From UBA10649 sp037130755 (GTDB lineage Bacteria > Actinomycetota > Actinomycetes > S36-B12): a stretch of DNA of 15,431 nucleotides. The stretch spans positions 1 to 15,431 of the forward strand of contig JBAXSI010000060.1 in NCBI GenBank assembly GCA_037130755.1, read 5' to 3'. Positions 6,486-15,431 of the stretch are shown here, one piece after another (the stretch's first letter is position 1; each line of letters begins with the position of its first letter). The notes under the pieces were generated by a model, which searched no databases, had not been told where the DNA came from, and worked only from the letters and a program-made list of their open reading frames with translations. A program made the translations under genes and the position numbers.

Positions 6486-6520
6486 CGCCCGCTGGTGCAG
6501 GGCGATTACGCGGATCCCTG

Positions 6521-8329
<1,809 letters not shown>

Positions 8330-8359
8330 GTGCCCATACTCTCAGTTGTCGGTGCCGCG

Positions 8360-9802
8360 TCAGCGCAGCACTGCCTCGATGACGGCCCTGGCGATAGGGG
8401 CCGCCAGCGCGTTTCCACTCACCTCTGCTGCCCCGGCGTCCTCCACGACGACCGCCACCGCGACCTTGGGAGCCTGCGCCGGGGCGAAGGCCACGAACCA
8501 CGCAACGGCCGGGTTGTCGTTGCCGGTCTGGGCCGTGCCGGTCTTGCCGGCCACCCGGACGCCGGGGATCTGCGCATTGCTGCCCGTGCCGTTGTCGACG
8601 ACGTTGACCATCATCTCGGTCTCCTGGGCGGCATTCAGGGGCGTCATGGCCGTTTCGAACTGTTCGGGCTGCGTCGTCTGGAGGATGGCCAGATCGGGCC
8701 CGCGCACCTCCTGAACCAGGTAGGGAACCATCGTGATGCCGTTGTTGCCTACGGCCGCGCCGACCATGGCCATCTGCAGGGCCGTCGCTCGGACGTCGAA
8801 CTGACCGATGGCGGACATCGCGGTCTGCGGTGCATCCGGGCTCTCGGGGAACCTGGACGTAGCCGCGTGCAGCGGGATCTGGAAGCTGTGGTTGAAGCCC
8901 ATGAGTTCGGCCTGCGTGCGCAGGGCCTTGTCGCCGAGTTCGTTGCCCAGCCAGGCGAATGCCGTGTTGCACGAGATCGCCAAGGCGGCGCGCAGCGTCA
9001 CGAGCCCGTTCGGCCCGCACTCCTTGCCGTTCCAGTTGCGGATCTTCCTGATCGAGTTGGGCAACTGGTAGGTGGCGGGGCCCGGGAGCACCGAGTCCGG
9101 CGTGAAACGTCCGGAGGCAAGAGCAGCGGCGGTCGTGACGAGCTTGAAGGTCGATCCCGGCGGGTTGAGCGAGACGATCGGCCGGTTGAGCAACGGCTTG
9201 GCCGGATCGGACTGCAGCTTGTCGTAGTACTTGCGGATGGACGCAGGATCGTGACTGGACAACAGGTTCGGGTCGAATGACGGCGACTGGACAGACGCGA
9301 TGATGCGTCCGGTTGCCGGCTCGATCGCCACGACGGCACCCTTCTTGCCGGCGAGCCCCTCGAACGCCGCCTTCTGGGCTCGCGCGTCGATGGTCGTGCT
9401 GACGGCGCCGCCGACCGGTTGCCGCCCGGCGAACAACTGCTCTACGCGGTCCACCACGAACAGGCTCGACTTTCCGGTGAGGATCCGGTTCTCCGTACGC
9501 TCGAGGCCCGTGGCGCCGTAGACGAGTGAGTAGAAACCGGTGACCGGCGCGTACAGCTCGCCGTTCGAGTAGACCCGCAGGTACTTGAGGGTGTCGCCGG
9601 TCTCCTTGGACCGGGCCGCGGGATTGGGGCCGACCAGGATCGGCCCGCGTTCGCGGCTGTACTCCTCGAGCAGGACCCGCTGGTTGCCGGGCTTGTCGCG
9701 GTACTCGCCGGCCTTGACGACCTGGATGTAGGTGATGTTGGCCAACAGGGCGACGAGCATGATCCCCAGGACGAAGGCGATGTGGCGGATAGGCCTGCTC
9801 AT
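8360..9802 (-). CDS. pbpA: Class B penicillin-binding protein PbpA (transpeptidase)
   Basis: A 480-residue monofunctional peptidoglycan transpeptidase. One N-terminal membrane helix (about 6-26) anchors it, with a short dimerisation-type domain (about 45-150) and the penicillin-binding domain after it. All three active-site motifs are present: STFK with nucleophile Ser217 and Lys220, SCN (277-279), and KTGT (420-423). Length and order match mycobacterial PbpA, needed for septation and regulated by PknB in that organism. It forms peptide cross-links in glycan strands made by RodA. Its ATG overlaps the rodA TGA by four bases (ATGA, 9799-9802), so translation is coupled and the two partners are probably made in equal amounts. 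Confidence 0.96.
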   Translation of the reverse strand: MSRPIRHIAFVLGIMLVALLANITYIQVVKAGEYRDKPGNQRVLLEEYSRERGPILVGPNPAARSKETGDTLKYLRVYSNGELYAPVTGFYSLVYGATGLERTENRILTGKSSLFVVDRVEQLFAGRQPVGGAVSTTIDARAQKAAFEGLAGKKGAVVAIEPATGRIIASVQSPSFDPNLLSSHDPASIRKYYDKLQSDPAKPLLNRPIVSLNPPGSTFKLVTTAAALASGRFTPDSVLPGPATYQLPNSIRKIRNWNGKECGPNGLVTLRAALAISCNTAFAWLGNELGDKALRTQAELMGFNHSFQIPLHAATSRFPESPDAPQTAMSAIGQFDVRATALQMAMVGAAVGNNGITMVPYLVQEVRGPDLAILQTTQPEQFETAMTPLNAAQETEMMVNVVDNGTGSNAQIPGVRVAGKTGTAQTGNDNPAVAWFVAFAPAQAPKVAVAVVVEDAGAAEVSGNALAAPIARAVIEAVLR

Positions 9803-11217
9803 ACGCGCCGCACCACCTGGGTGACGGCCTCGTCAGGTGAGGGCGTGTGGACCTCGGGCCGGCGGGCGCGGTCGGAGATGCGCAGGAGCAGGGCCACGAT
9901 GATCCAGTTGGCGATCAGGGACGAGCCGCCATAGGACAGGAAGGGCGTGGTCAGGCCGGTCAGCGGGATGAGGCGCGTGACGCCGCCGACGATCACGAAT
10001 ATCTGCAGGCCGAGCGTGATCGATAGGCCGGCCGCCAGCAACTGGCCGAAGGAGTCGCGCACGGCCACCGCAGTGCGCAGACCGCGCTCGATGAGGATTG
10101 CGTACAGGAGCAGCATGGCGATGAGCCCGGTGACGCCGAGCTCCTCACCGAGGGCCGCGACGATGAAGTCGGTGTTGGCGAACGGCACGAGGTTCGGGAA
10201 GCCCTGGCCGATGCCCGCACCGAGGATGCCGCCATTCGCCAGCCCGAACAGCGACTGCACGATCTGGTAGCCGCTGGTGTCGGCGTACTGCCACGGGTCC
10301 AGCCACACCTCCACCCGCAGGCGCACATGGCCGAACAGGTAGTAGGCGGCGACTGCGCCGGCGATGAACAGGATGCCGCCGAGGAACAGCCAGGACTTGC
10401 GCTGAGTGGCGATGTACAGCATCGCGACGAACAGGCCGAAGAACAGCAGCGAGGTGCCGAGGTCGGTCTCGAAGACGAGTACGGCGAGTGACACCAGCCA
10501 GGCGATGAGGATCGGGCCGAGGTCCTTCAGCCGCGGCAGCCCGACGCCGAGGAACTTCGTGCGGACCAGGGCCAGGGAGTCGCGCTTCTCGACGAGGTAG
10601 CCGGCGAAGAAGATCGTCAGGAGGATCTTCGCAAGCTCGGCGGGCTGGAACGAGAAGCCGCCGATCCGGATCCACAGCGTCGCTCCGTTCACGGTCGTGC
10701 CGATGATCGGGGCGAGCGGAAGGATGAGCAGCACGAGGCCCGCGAACCCGAACGTGTACGTGTACCGCTGCAGCGTGCGATGGTCGCGCAGTAGCGCGAG
10801 CACGGCGATGAACAGGATGACCGCGACGGCGAACCAGGTCAGCTGCGAGTAGACGTCCGGAGTCGGCTCGGGGTTGCCGTTGAGGGTGGCGCGTTGCGCT
10901 GCGGCGATATCGATGCGGTAGATCATCACCAGGCCGAGCTCGGTGAGGAGCGTCGCGACGGGGAGGATGAACGGGTCGGCGTACGTGGCCTTCCAGCGCA
11001 CGACGATGTGCATGGCGAGGGCGAGTGCACCGATCACGCCGGTGGTGATCCACAGTCGCGATCCCACGGTCTCACCGGTGGCCCAGTTCACCTGGAGGGT
11101 GCCGAGCAGTCCTAGGCCCCACGCGAAGACCAGCAGGATCAGTTCGACGTTGCGTCGGCTTGGCTGCTTGCGCACAGGCGTGGACACCGGCGGCAGCGTC
11201 ATCGACGGGATGCTCAT
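9799..11217 (-). CDS. rodA: RodA/FtsW SEDS-family peptidoglycan glycosyltransferase
   Basis: A 472-residue polytopic SEDS protein with about ten to twelve membrane segments. Signature stretches are SFQPAELAKI (189-198), FETDLGTSL (249-257), NTDFIVAALGEELG (348-361), and LTGLTTPFLSYGGSS (419-433). SEDS proteins polymerise lipid II into glycan strands and work with a class B PBP, here encoded next door. The reading frame stays open upstream to 11577, but the start is ATG 11217, which overlaps the pstP TGA as ATGA (11214-11217) and gives the normal N-terminus; upstream residues are out-of-frame pstP. The C-terminal tail (447-472) is hydrophilic. RodA or FtsW naming rests on the pbpA-pknB context, which matches M. 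tuberculosis rodA (Rv0017c). Confidence 0.96.
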   Translation of the reverse strand: MSIPSMTLPPVSTPVRKQPSRRNVELILLVFAWGLGLLGTLQVNWATGETVGSRLWITTGVIGALALAMHIVVRWKATYADPFILPVATLLTELGLVMIYRIDIAAAQRATLNGNPEPTPDVYSQLTWFAVAVILFIAVLALLRDHRTLQRYTYTFGFAGLVLLILPLAPIIGTTVNGATLWIRIGGFSFQPAELAKILLTIFFAGYLVEKRDSLALVRTKFLGVGLPRLKDLGPILIAWLVSLAVLVFETDLGTSLLFFGLFVAMLYIATQRKSWLFLGGILFIAGAVAAYYLFGHVRLRVEVWLDPWQYADTSGYQIVQSLFGLANGGILGAGIGQGFPNLVPFANTDFIVAALGEELGVTGLIAMLLLYAILIERGLRTAVAVRDSFGQLLAAGLSITLGLQIFVIVGGVTRLIPLTGLTTPFLSYGGSSLIANWIIVALLLRISDRARRPEVHTPSPDEAVTQVVRRV

Positions 11218-12587
11218 CCGGTCGTCCCGGGGCAGCCGGTGGGCGGCTGCAGGGTCTGGCACTGCGCGGCGCGGGTCTGCAACTCGGTGACGATGCGCTG
11301 TGCATCGACCTCGTTGGCGGCCGGGATGGTCTTGCTGACGAGCTCCTGGTCGAAGTACGGGAGCGTGCCGACCTGAAGCCCGGAGTCCGACCAGAGCGTC
11401 GACAGCGGCGCTCCGAGCAGTGAGCCCTGCACGCCGCGATAGACGCCGACCGTGCCTGTCCCGGCGCTGCCGTTGACCGCGATGAACCACTGGGACGACA
11501 ACCACGATCTCGCCACGATGAAGCCGACTCCCACCAGCAGTGCGGCGATCAGGACCAGGGCACCGACCAGAAGCCACGGGCGCCTCCGCGACCGGCTACG
11601 GGCTCGCTTGTCCTGCTCATCCTGCGATTTCCGTTGCGCGGCAAGGGCCGCTGGCACGACGATCTCGGCGTCGATGAGCGGCTGCGGCTCGGTCGGCGGT
11701 CCACCGACGACGGGCGCCGGGGTCTCGGGACGGTCCGGGTCAGGCTGTGCGTCGTCGGGGAAGCGCACGCCGGGCAGTCGCACTCGCACGCGCGGCTCGC
11801 CGGCCGCACCGACGACCACGGGCGCGAACGTCTCGGTGATGACGGGCACGTCGGGTGAGGAGTCCGGCACCTCGACGACGTCGGCGATCACCACCGTCAC
11901 GTTGTCGGGAGCACCGCGCTCGAGTGCGAGATCGACGAGACGTGTGACGCCGCCGGTGGGGTCGCCGGACGCGAGCAGTCCGGCGATCTCGTCGCTCGTC
12001 AGGACGCCGGACAAGCCGTCGGTGCACAGCATGTAGCGATCACCGTGCCGCGCCTCGCGAACCGAGAGGTCCGCCTCGACCGGGTTCAGGCCGTCGAGTG
12101 CGCGCATGAGCAGGGAGCGACGTGGATGGATCATCGCCTCCTCCTCGGTGATGCGGCCAGCATCGACGAGGGTCTGCACGTAGGTGTGGTCGTGGGTGAT
12201 CTGGCTGAGCAGTCCGTCGCGCAGCAGGTAGGCGCGCGAGTCGCCGACATGCACGACGGCGATCCGCTCGCCCATCCAGAAGATGCCCGTCACGGTCGTG
12301 CCCATGCCCGTCAGGTCCGGATCGGCGGCGATCACGCTGGCGATCTCGTCGCCCACGTCGGCGATCGCATCGCCGAGCTGGGAGAGCACCTCGCCGGCGG
12401 TCGGCGGATGCACGTCGAGGTCGGCCACCGTGGCCACAGCGATGGCGCTGGCGAGCTCGCCAGCCGCGTGACCGCCCATCCCGTCGGCGACCATGAGGAG
12501 GGCGGGGCCGGCATAGCCGGAGTCCTCGTTGCCCTCGCGGATCAGGCCCACATCGGATTTGGCCGCGTACCTCAGGTGGAGGGTCAC
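11214..12587 (-). CDS. pstP: PP2C-family serine/threonine phosphatase PstP
   Basis: A 457-residue PPM/PP2C phosphatase that should dephosphorylate PknB and its substrates. The catalytic domain (1-238) shows REGNED (17-22), DGMGGH (35-40, metal ligand Asp35), GDSRAY (115-120), CTDGLSG (188-194, Asp190) and APDNVT (226-231, Asp228), so the metal site is complete. An acidic/Pro-rich linker (240-335) leads to a basic patch, one membrane helix (about 337-359) and an extracytoplasmic tail of about 98 residues with two cysteines (443 and 452). GTG 12587 begins six nt after the fhaB stop; its stop overlaps the rodA start. Opposing kinase and phosphatase in one operon is the conserved arrangement. Confidence 0.96.
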   Translation of the reverse strand: MTLHLRYAAKSDVGLIREGNEDSGYAGPALLMVADGMGGHAAGELASAIAVATVADLDVHPPTAGEVLSQLGDAIADVGDEIASVIAADPDLTGMGTTVTGIFWMGERIAVVHVGDSRAYLLRDGLLSQITHDHTYVQTLVDAGRITEEEAMIHPRRSLLMRALDGLNPVEADLSVREARHGDRYMLCTDGLSGVLTSDEIAGLLASGDPTGGVTRLVDLALERGAPDNVTVVIADVVEVPDSSPDVPVITETFAPVVVGAAGEPRVRVRLPGVRFPDDAQPDPDRPETPAPVVGGPPTEPQPLIDAEIVVPAALAAQRKSQDEQDKRARSRSRRRPWLLVGALVLIAALLVGVGFIVARSWLSSQWFIAVNGSAGTGTVGVYRGVQGSLLGAPLSTLWSDSGLQVGTLPYFDQELVSKTIPAANEVDAQRIVTELQTRAAQCQTLQPPTGCPGTTG

Positions 12588-12593
12588 GGTCGC

Positions 12594-13079
12594 CTACTTC
12601 TGGATCTGCAGGGTGGTGCGGCCCACGCGAAGGGGCGCGCCTACGGGCAGCACGGTCGGCGCGGTGATCCGCGTGCGGTCGATCCAGGTGCCGTTCGTCG
12701 AACCGAGGTCCTCGACGACCCATGAGCCCTCGGCCGGGTAGATGCGCGCGTGCCGGCTGGACGCGTAGTCATCGTCGATGACCAGCGTGGAGTCTGCGGC
12801 ACGGCCCACGGTGATCTGGACGTTGCCCAGGGGCACGATGGTTCCGAGCAGCGGCCCCTCGATCACCACGAGCTTGCTGCCCTTGACCTTTTGCTGCTTG
12901 GCGACCTTCGGTGGCTTTGGCGGCCTTGACGTCTTTGCCGGCGTGCGCTCGCGACCCAGCGGACGCGCCTCGGCCGGCTGGCGAAGGTCGCGTCGCAGCA
13001 CCAGGACGGTGATGAGGACGAACGACCACAGCAGGACCAGGAAGCCCAGTCGGATGAGGGTGAGCGCGAGCTCGGACAC
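12594..13079 (-). CDS. fhaB: FHA-domain membrane protein FhaB (FipA-like)
   Basis: A 161-residue protein: an N-terminal membrane helix (about 8-28), a basic Lys/Pro-rich linker (29-68) and a C-terminal FHA domain (69-160). The FHA hallmarks are VGR (91-93), SSRHAR (107-112) and STNGTW (127-132), which bind phosphothreonine peptides. In mycobacteria the homologue FipA is a kinase substrate linked to FtsZ/FtsQ and division under stress. The anchored FHA domain should gather proteins phosphorylated by PknB at the membrane. GTG 13079 starts three nt after the fhaA stop, and pstP follows after six nt, so all three are translated from one transcript. Confidence 0.94.
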   Translation of the reverse strand: MSELALTLIRLGFLVLLWSFVLITVLVLRRDLRQPAEARPLGRERTPAKTSRPPKPPKVAKQQKVKGSKLVVIEGPLLGTIVPLGNVQITVGRAADSTLVIDDDYASSRHARIYPAEGSWVVEDLGSTNGTWIDRTRITAPTVLPVGAPLRVGRTTLQIQK

Positions 13080-13082
13080 CGG

Positions 13083-13784
13083 TCAGCCGCTCCGGAACAC
13101 CAGCTGCGTGGACCCGATCATGATGATCGTCCCGTCGGAGATCTCCAGCTGCGAGATGCGGTCGCCGTTCACGAACGTGCCATTCGTGGAGCTGAGATCC
13201 CGGACGAGCACTGGCTGCCCGAGGACGATCTCGCAGTGGTTGCGGGAAGCACCGGGGTCCTCGATGCGGATGTCGGTGTCGCTGCCCCGGCCCAGGCGGG
13301 TGATGGCGCGCACGAGCGGGTAGGCGGTGCCGCCGACCTCGAGGCGCGGCTGGCGGGCATCGACCACAGGGCTGGCCGGATCGCCGGGGCGACCGTGGGG
13401 CTGGGAGCTCACCTCGGCGCGGGCCTCGCTGCGCACGCGGAAGATGCCGGTCTCCAGTTCGTCATCCTGTGACAGCGTCACCTGAACCGGACCGAGGAGG
13501 GTGTAGCGCTGCTCGGCGCCGTAGTCGCGCACCAAGGTGGCGAGCTCGGTCTGGAGGGCGTCCTTGAACACGGCCAGGCGCTTGTAGTCGTGCTCGGAGA
13601 GTTCGACGTGGAACACGTTCGGGATCACCGTGCGATTGCGGTCGATGACTGCTGCGCGGTCGCTGATCTCGCGCTGTAGCGCCGAGGCGATCTCCACTGG
13701 CTGCACCTCGGCCTTGAACGCGCGCGCGAAGGCCCCGTTGACCATTCGGTCGAGGGAGTCCTCGAACCGCTCAAGCAGGCCCAC
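13083..13784 (-). CDS. fhaA: DUF3662 and FHA domain-containing protein FhaA
   Basis: A 233-residue soluble protein. Residues 1-120 form the DUF3662 (FhaA N-terminal) domain, opening with GLLERFEDSLDRMVNGAFARAF and its basic, helical start; 121-147 is a short linker; 148-232 is the FHA domain with LGRGSDTDI (164-172), SRNHCEI (180-186) and SSTNGTFVNG (198-207). In mycobacteria FhaA binds phosphorylated MviN/MurJ pseudokinase and helps regulate peptidoglycan synthesis. Mycobacterial FhaA has a long repetitive linker (total over 500 residues), while the linker here is under 30. GTG 13784 has GGAGG (13790-13794) five bases upstream. It is the first gene of the operon, so the promoter for the whole kinase/cell-wall set should lie in 13785-13928. 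Confidence 0.94.
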   Translation of the reverse strand: MGLLERFEDSLDRMVNGAFARAFKAEVQPVEIASALQREISDRAAVIDRNRTVIPNVFHVELSEHDYKRLAVFKDALQTELATLVRDYGAEQRYTLLGPVQVTLSQDDELETGIFRVRSEARAEVSSQPHGRPGDPASPVVDARQPRLEVGGTAYPLVRAITRLGRGSDTDIRIEDPGASRNHCEIVLGQPVLVRDLSSTNGTFVNGDRISQLEISDGTIIMIGSTQLVFRSG

Positions 13785-13857
13785 GAGGTCCTCCGTCTCT
13801 CATTGCGCATGCTCGACAGCACGCGTCAGGTGGCGTGAACTCGATGCTAACCCGCCT

Positions 13858-13886
13858 GCACCGGCCGGTGAGGGACCCGCACCGGC
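13858..13886. promoter_or_regulatory. Palindrome and half-site in the fhaA/SRPBCC divergent region
   Basis: CACCGGCCGGTG (13859-13870) is a perfect 12-bp palindrome. Its left half, extended as GCACCGGC (13858-13865), recurs at 13879-13886, exactly 21 bp away, two helical turns. Both lie in the 144-bp gap between the divergent fhaA and SRPBCC genes, where a promoter for the seven-kilobase fhaA-pknB operon is expected. A candidate -10 for fhaA, TAGCAT on the minus strand, lies at 13844-13849 just beside it, but I found no good -35. An operator is inferred; a GC-rich palindrome can also arise by chance. Confidence 0.35.
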
Positions 13887-13928
13887 GCATCGGGCTTCCG
13901 TGAACGGCCGTCAGGGCAGGATGGGCGA

Positions 13929-14390
13929 GTGGAGCTCCCTGATGTAAGTGTCTCGGTGCGGGTTGCAGCGCCCGCTGAGGTGGTGTGGGCCGCGGTCGCA
14001 GACCCGACCCGGATTGCCTCTTGGTCCCCGGAGAACACCGACGCGAACGCGGGGGGTGTCGGTCCACTCCCCGTCGGGGCAGCCTTCGACGGGAGCAACC
14101 GCAACGGGCGGTTCCGCTGGTCAACGTCCTGCGTCGTCGTCGAGTCCACGCCCGGTGCGGCCTTCGCGTTCGACGTGTCCTACCTGGGGATGGCCGTGGC
14201 GCGCTGGCGCTATGCCATCACCGCGACTGCCGAGGGGTGCCTCGTGGAGGAGCAATGGTGGGACCGCCGCCGCGGGGTGCTGAAGTCCCTCGGTTTGGTC
14301 GGCACCGGCGTGCGAGACCGAGTGGCCCACAACACCCAGACGATGAGGCAGACATTGGCCGTGATGCGAGCGGACCTCGAGGGACGGTAA
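13929..14390 (+). CDS. SRPBCC (START/polyketide cyclase-like) family protein
   Basis: A 153-residue protein that looks like the SRPBCC hydrophobic-ligand-binding fold. The opening VSVSVRVAAPAEVVWAAVAD (6-25) is the typical beta strand followed by the P-x-x-V-W helix, then RIASWSPE (28-35), strands rich in alternating hydrophobics (60-110) and a long C-terminal helix (about 118-150). Such proteins bind lipids or aromatic ligands or act as cyclases; the ligand is unknown. There is no signal peptide. The start GTG 13929 is preceded by weak AGGA. The methyltransferase start lies 49 nt downstream of the stop, so the two may be co-transcribed. I do not know this gene from the fhaA-tRNA interval of M. 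tuberculosis, so it appears to be lineage-specific. Confidence 0.75.
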   Translation: MELPDVSVSVRVAAPAEVVWAAVADPTRIASWSPENTDANAGGVGPLPVGAAFDGSNRNGRFRWSTSCVVVESTPGAAFAFDVSYLGMAVARWRYAITATAEGCLVEEQWWDRRRGVLKSLGLVGTGVRDRVAHNTQTMRQTLAVMRADLEGR

Positions 14391-14428
14391 CTGCTTGCCG
14401 CTACGGTTCGGAGCGCTGTCACGTCGAC

Positions 14429-14434
14429 GGGAGG
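14429..14434 (+). promoter_or_regulatory. Shine-Dalgarno deciding the methyltransferase start
   Basis: GGGAGG is followed by five bases and then GTG 14440. This favours 14440 over the in-frame TTG at 14395, which has no ribosome-binding site and lies four bases after the SRPBCC stop. Confidence 0.7.
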
Positions 14435-14439
14435 TGTAC

Positions 14440-15321
14440 GTGGAGAACGTTGTGAAGCGGGCTGCTCGACGGGCTGCGGCCCCAGTCCTGGGAGCGCTGC
14501 ACCTGCGTGGCCGGCGCGAGAAGCACGTGTTCGCCGATCGCGCTCCCGATCCTCAGACAGCCGTGGACATCTTCGCGGGCCAATGGATCACCGCCTTCCC
14601 GCCGGAGCTCGGGGTCACCGCAGGGACCGTCAATCACTTCGACCCGGCTGTCGATCCGCGCGTGCCGTGGGTCGCCGCGCAACTTGGCGATGGTCTGCGG
14701 GGGATGTCGGTGCTGGAGTTGGGGCCGTTCGAGGGCTACCAGACCGCACTGATCGAGGGTGAAGGTGCAGTGTCGGTGCTGGCCGTCGAGGGCAGTGAGA
14801 CTGCCTACCTGAAGTGCCTGATCGTCAAGGAGCTCCTTGGCCTCAAGGCGCGATTCCTCTATGGGGATGTGCTCAAGTACCTCGCGGAGTCGTCCGACCG
14901 CTTCGACGTCGTGTGGACCAGCGGCATCCTGTACCACCAGACCGATCCCGTGGGCCTGCTCGAGCGAGTGGCTGCGCGCACTGATCGCGTCTTCCTGCAC
15001 ACCCACTACGTCGACCCGGACCGCTCGACATCGAGCTCGGCAGACGCGCGCTTCGATCCGAAGGGCGACGTGAGTGTCGACTGGCATGGCCGGCAGTTGC
15101 GGCTGCACTGCTACCGCTATGTCGATGACGGGACGACGAAAGGCTTCGCAGGCGGCCCGCGCGACCATGCGTTGTGGATGGAACGCGACGACATTGAGTT
15201 CGTGCTGCGTGAGCTGGGACTGTCCGAGATCACCTACGGGGTGGTCGATCCTGGGAATCCTGCTGGGGCGGCCATGTTCCTGCTGGCCGTCAGACCCGGA
15301 CTGGAGAGGGCCCGAATCTGA
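14440..15321 (+). CDS. Class I SAM-dependent methyltransferase
   Basis: From GTG 14440 the protein is 293 residues. A basic N-terminus (1-30) is followed by a Rossmann-fold methyltransferase: motif I VLELGPFEG (91-99), strand-2 acidic residue in AVEGSE (115-120), FLYGDVLKYL (139-148, Asp143 near the adenine), and motif IV FDVVWTSGILYHQTDP (155-170). The GILYH phrase is shared with methyltransferases acting on small molecules, lipids or glycans, and with the tRNA-uridine CmoB-like group; the substrate is not predictable. It ends with a hydrophobic strand VVDPGNPAGAAMFLLAV. There is no signal peptide or membrane helix. It follows the SRPBCC gene and ends 23 nt before tRNA-Leu on the same strand. 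This segment appears to be an addition between fhaA and the tRNA. Confidence 0.82.
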   Translation: MENVVKRAARRAAAPVLGALHLRGRREKHVFADRAPDPQTAVDIFAGQWITAFPPELGVTAGTVNHFDPAVDPRVPWVAAQLGDGLRGMSVLELGPFEGYQTALIEGEGAVSVLAVEGSETAYLKCLIVKELLGLKARFLYGDVLKYLAESSDRFDVVWTSGILYHQTDPVGLLERVAARTDRVFLHTHYVDPDRSTSSSADARFDPKGDVSVDWHGRQLRLHCYRYVDDGTTKGFAGGPRDHALWMERDDIEFVLRELGLSEITYGVVDPGNPAGAAMFLLAVRPGLERARI

Positions 15322-15331
15322 CCTGTACGCT
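15302..15331 (+). promoter_or_regulatory. Possible tRNA-Leu promoter
   Basis: TGGAGA (15302-15307) and TACGCT (15326-15331) are separated by 18 nt, matching the -35 and -10 consensus at four and three of six positions and placing a start near 15338, seven bases before the mature tRNA. It overlaps the end of the methyltransferase gene. The match is modest, and read-through from the upstream gene is the alternative. Confidence 0.35.
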
Positions 15332-15344
15332 TCATCCGCTACAC

Positions 15345-15431
15345 GCGCGAGTGGCGGAATAGGCAGACGCGCACGGTTCAGGTCCGTGTGCCCGAAAGGG
15401 CGTGGGGGTTCAACTCCCCCCTCGCGCACCA
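15345..15431 (+). tRNA. leuT: tRNA-Leu (anticodon CAG)
   Basis: An 87-nt class II tRNA with all arms visible. The acceptor stem GCGCGAG (15345-15351) pairs with CTCGCGC (15421-15427), followed by discriminator A and an encoded CCA. The D-stem is GCG/CGC with an A- and G-rich loop. The anticodon stem CACGG/CCGTG (15372-15376, 15384-15388) carries loop TTCAGGT with anticodon CAG (15379-15381), which reads CUG. The long variable arm GCCC-GAAA-GGGC (15390-15401) is expected for leucine. The T-arm is GGGGG-TTCAACT-CCCCC (15404-15420). The same isoacceptor sits beside fhaA in M. tuberculosis, supporting synteny. The window ends at the final A of CCA. Confidence 0.97.

Noticed and set aside
6499..6520. 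CAGGG...CCCTG inverted repeat between convergent trpG and pknB
   Set aside because: Only five base pairs with a 12-nt loop and no T-tract; too weak to call a terminator, though one would be expected here.
11218..11577. A 120-residue N-terminal extension of RodA
   Set aside because: It is Arg-rich out-of-frame pstP sequence. ATG 11217 overlaps the pstP stop as ATGA and gives the expected SEDS N-terminus.
14419..15429. A 336-codon minus-strand reading frame covering the methyltransferase gene and the tRNA
   Set aside because: Its first residues are simply the complement of tRNA-Leu, and the rest is antisense to a clear methyltransferase with recognised motifs. Long antisense frames are common in high-GC DNA.

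Overview
The window looks like a piece of a high-GC Gram-positive (Actinomycetota) chromosome. The evidence is gene content and order: a cyclophilin, a zinc-finger rhomboid protease, crgA, a DUF881 protein, a trpG/pabA amidotransferase, then pknB-pbpA-rodA-pstP-fhaB-fhaA on the opposite strand and a tRNA-Leu. This is the conserved actinobacterial growth and cell-division neighbourhood, known from Mycobacterium tuberculosis Rv0009-Rv0020c and the Streptomyces crgA region, that usually lies near oriC. The DNA is GC-rich throughout, GTG starts are frequent, and genes in the operons are tightly packed. I cannot name the genus from sequence alone.

Layout. Positions 1-752: a PadR-family repressor preceded by a promoter and three phased TCGCGATA repeats, probably its own operator. 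776-838: a 63-nt, almost continuous hairpin. 859-3482, plus strand: a PIG-V-like GT-C mannosyltransferase, cyclophilin PpiA and a rhomboid protease with an N-terminal zinc-finger module. 3510-4670: a thiolase. 4671-4728: a short convergent gap holding a perfect DnaA box and a small hairpin. 4729-4995, minus strand: crgA. 5114-6485, plus strand: a DUF881 membrane protein and the glutamine amidotransferase, divergent from crgA. 6521-13784, minus strand: the kinase/phosphatase/FHA/peptidoglycan operon, transcribed fhaA to pknB, with gaps of 3, 6, -4, -4 and 30 nt. 13929-15321, plus strand: two extra genes (an SRPBCC-domain protein and a class I methyltransferase) between fhaA and the tRNA. 15345-15431: tRNA-Leu(CAG), ending exactly at the window edge.

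How the genes work together. PknB senses envelope or muropeptide signals through extracellular PASTA repeats and phosphorylates cell-wall and division proteins. PstP reverses this, and FhaA and FhaB bind phosphothreonine to assemble complexes. RodA (SEDS glycosyltransferase) and PbpA (transpeptidase) build septal or lateral peptidoglycan, and CrgA is a divisome membrane protein that recruits PBPs. Compared with M. tuberculosis, the second kinase PknA is absent between pknB and pbpA, PknB has three PASTA repeats, FhaA has a very short linker, and one activation-loop threonine is replaced.

I found no CRISPR array, insertion sequence, phage gene or toxin-antitoxin pair, and no convincing new multi-gene system. 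The most interesting signals are non-coding: the phased PadR operator, the long hairpin before the mannosyltransferase, the DnaA box, and a palindrome in the fhaA/SRPBCC divergent promoter region. No intergenic stretch exceeds 300 bases.
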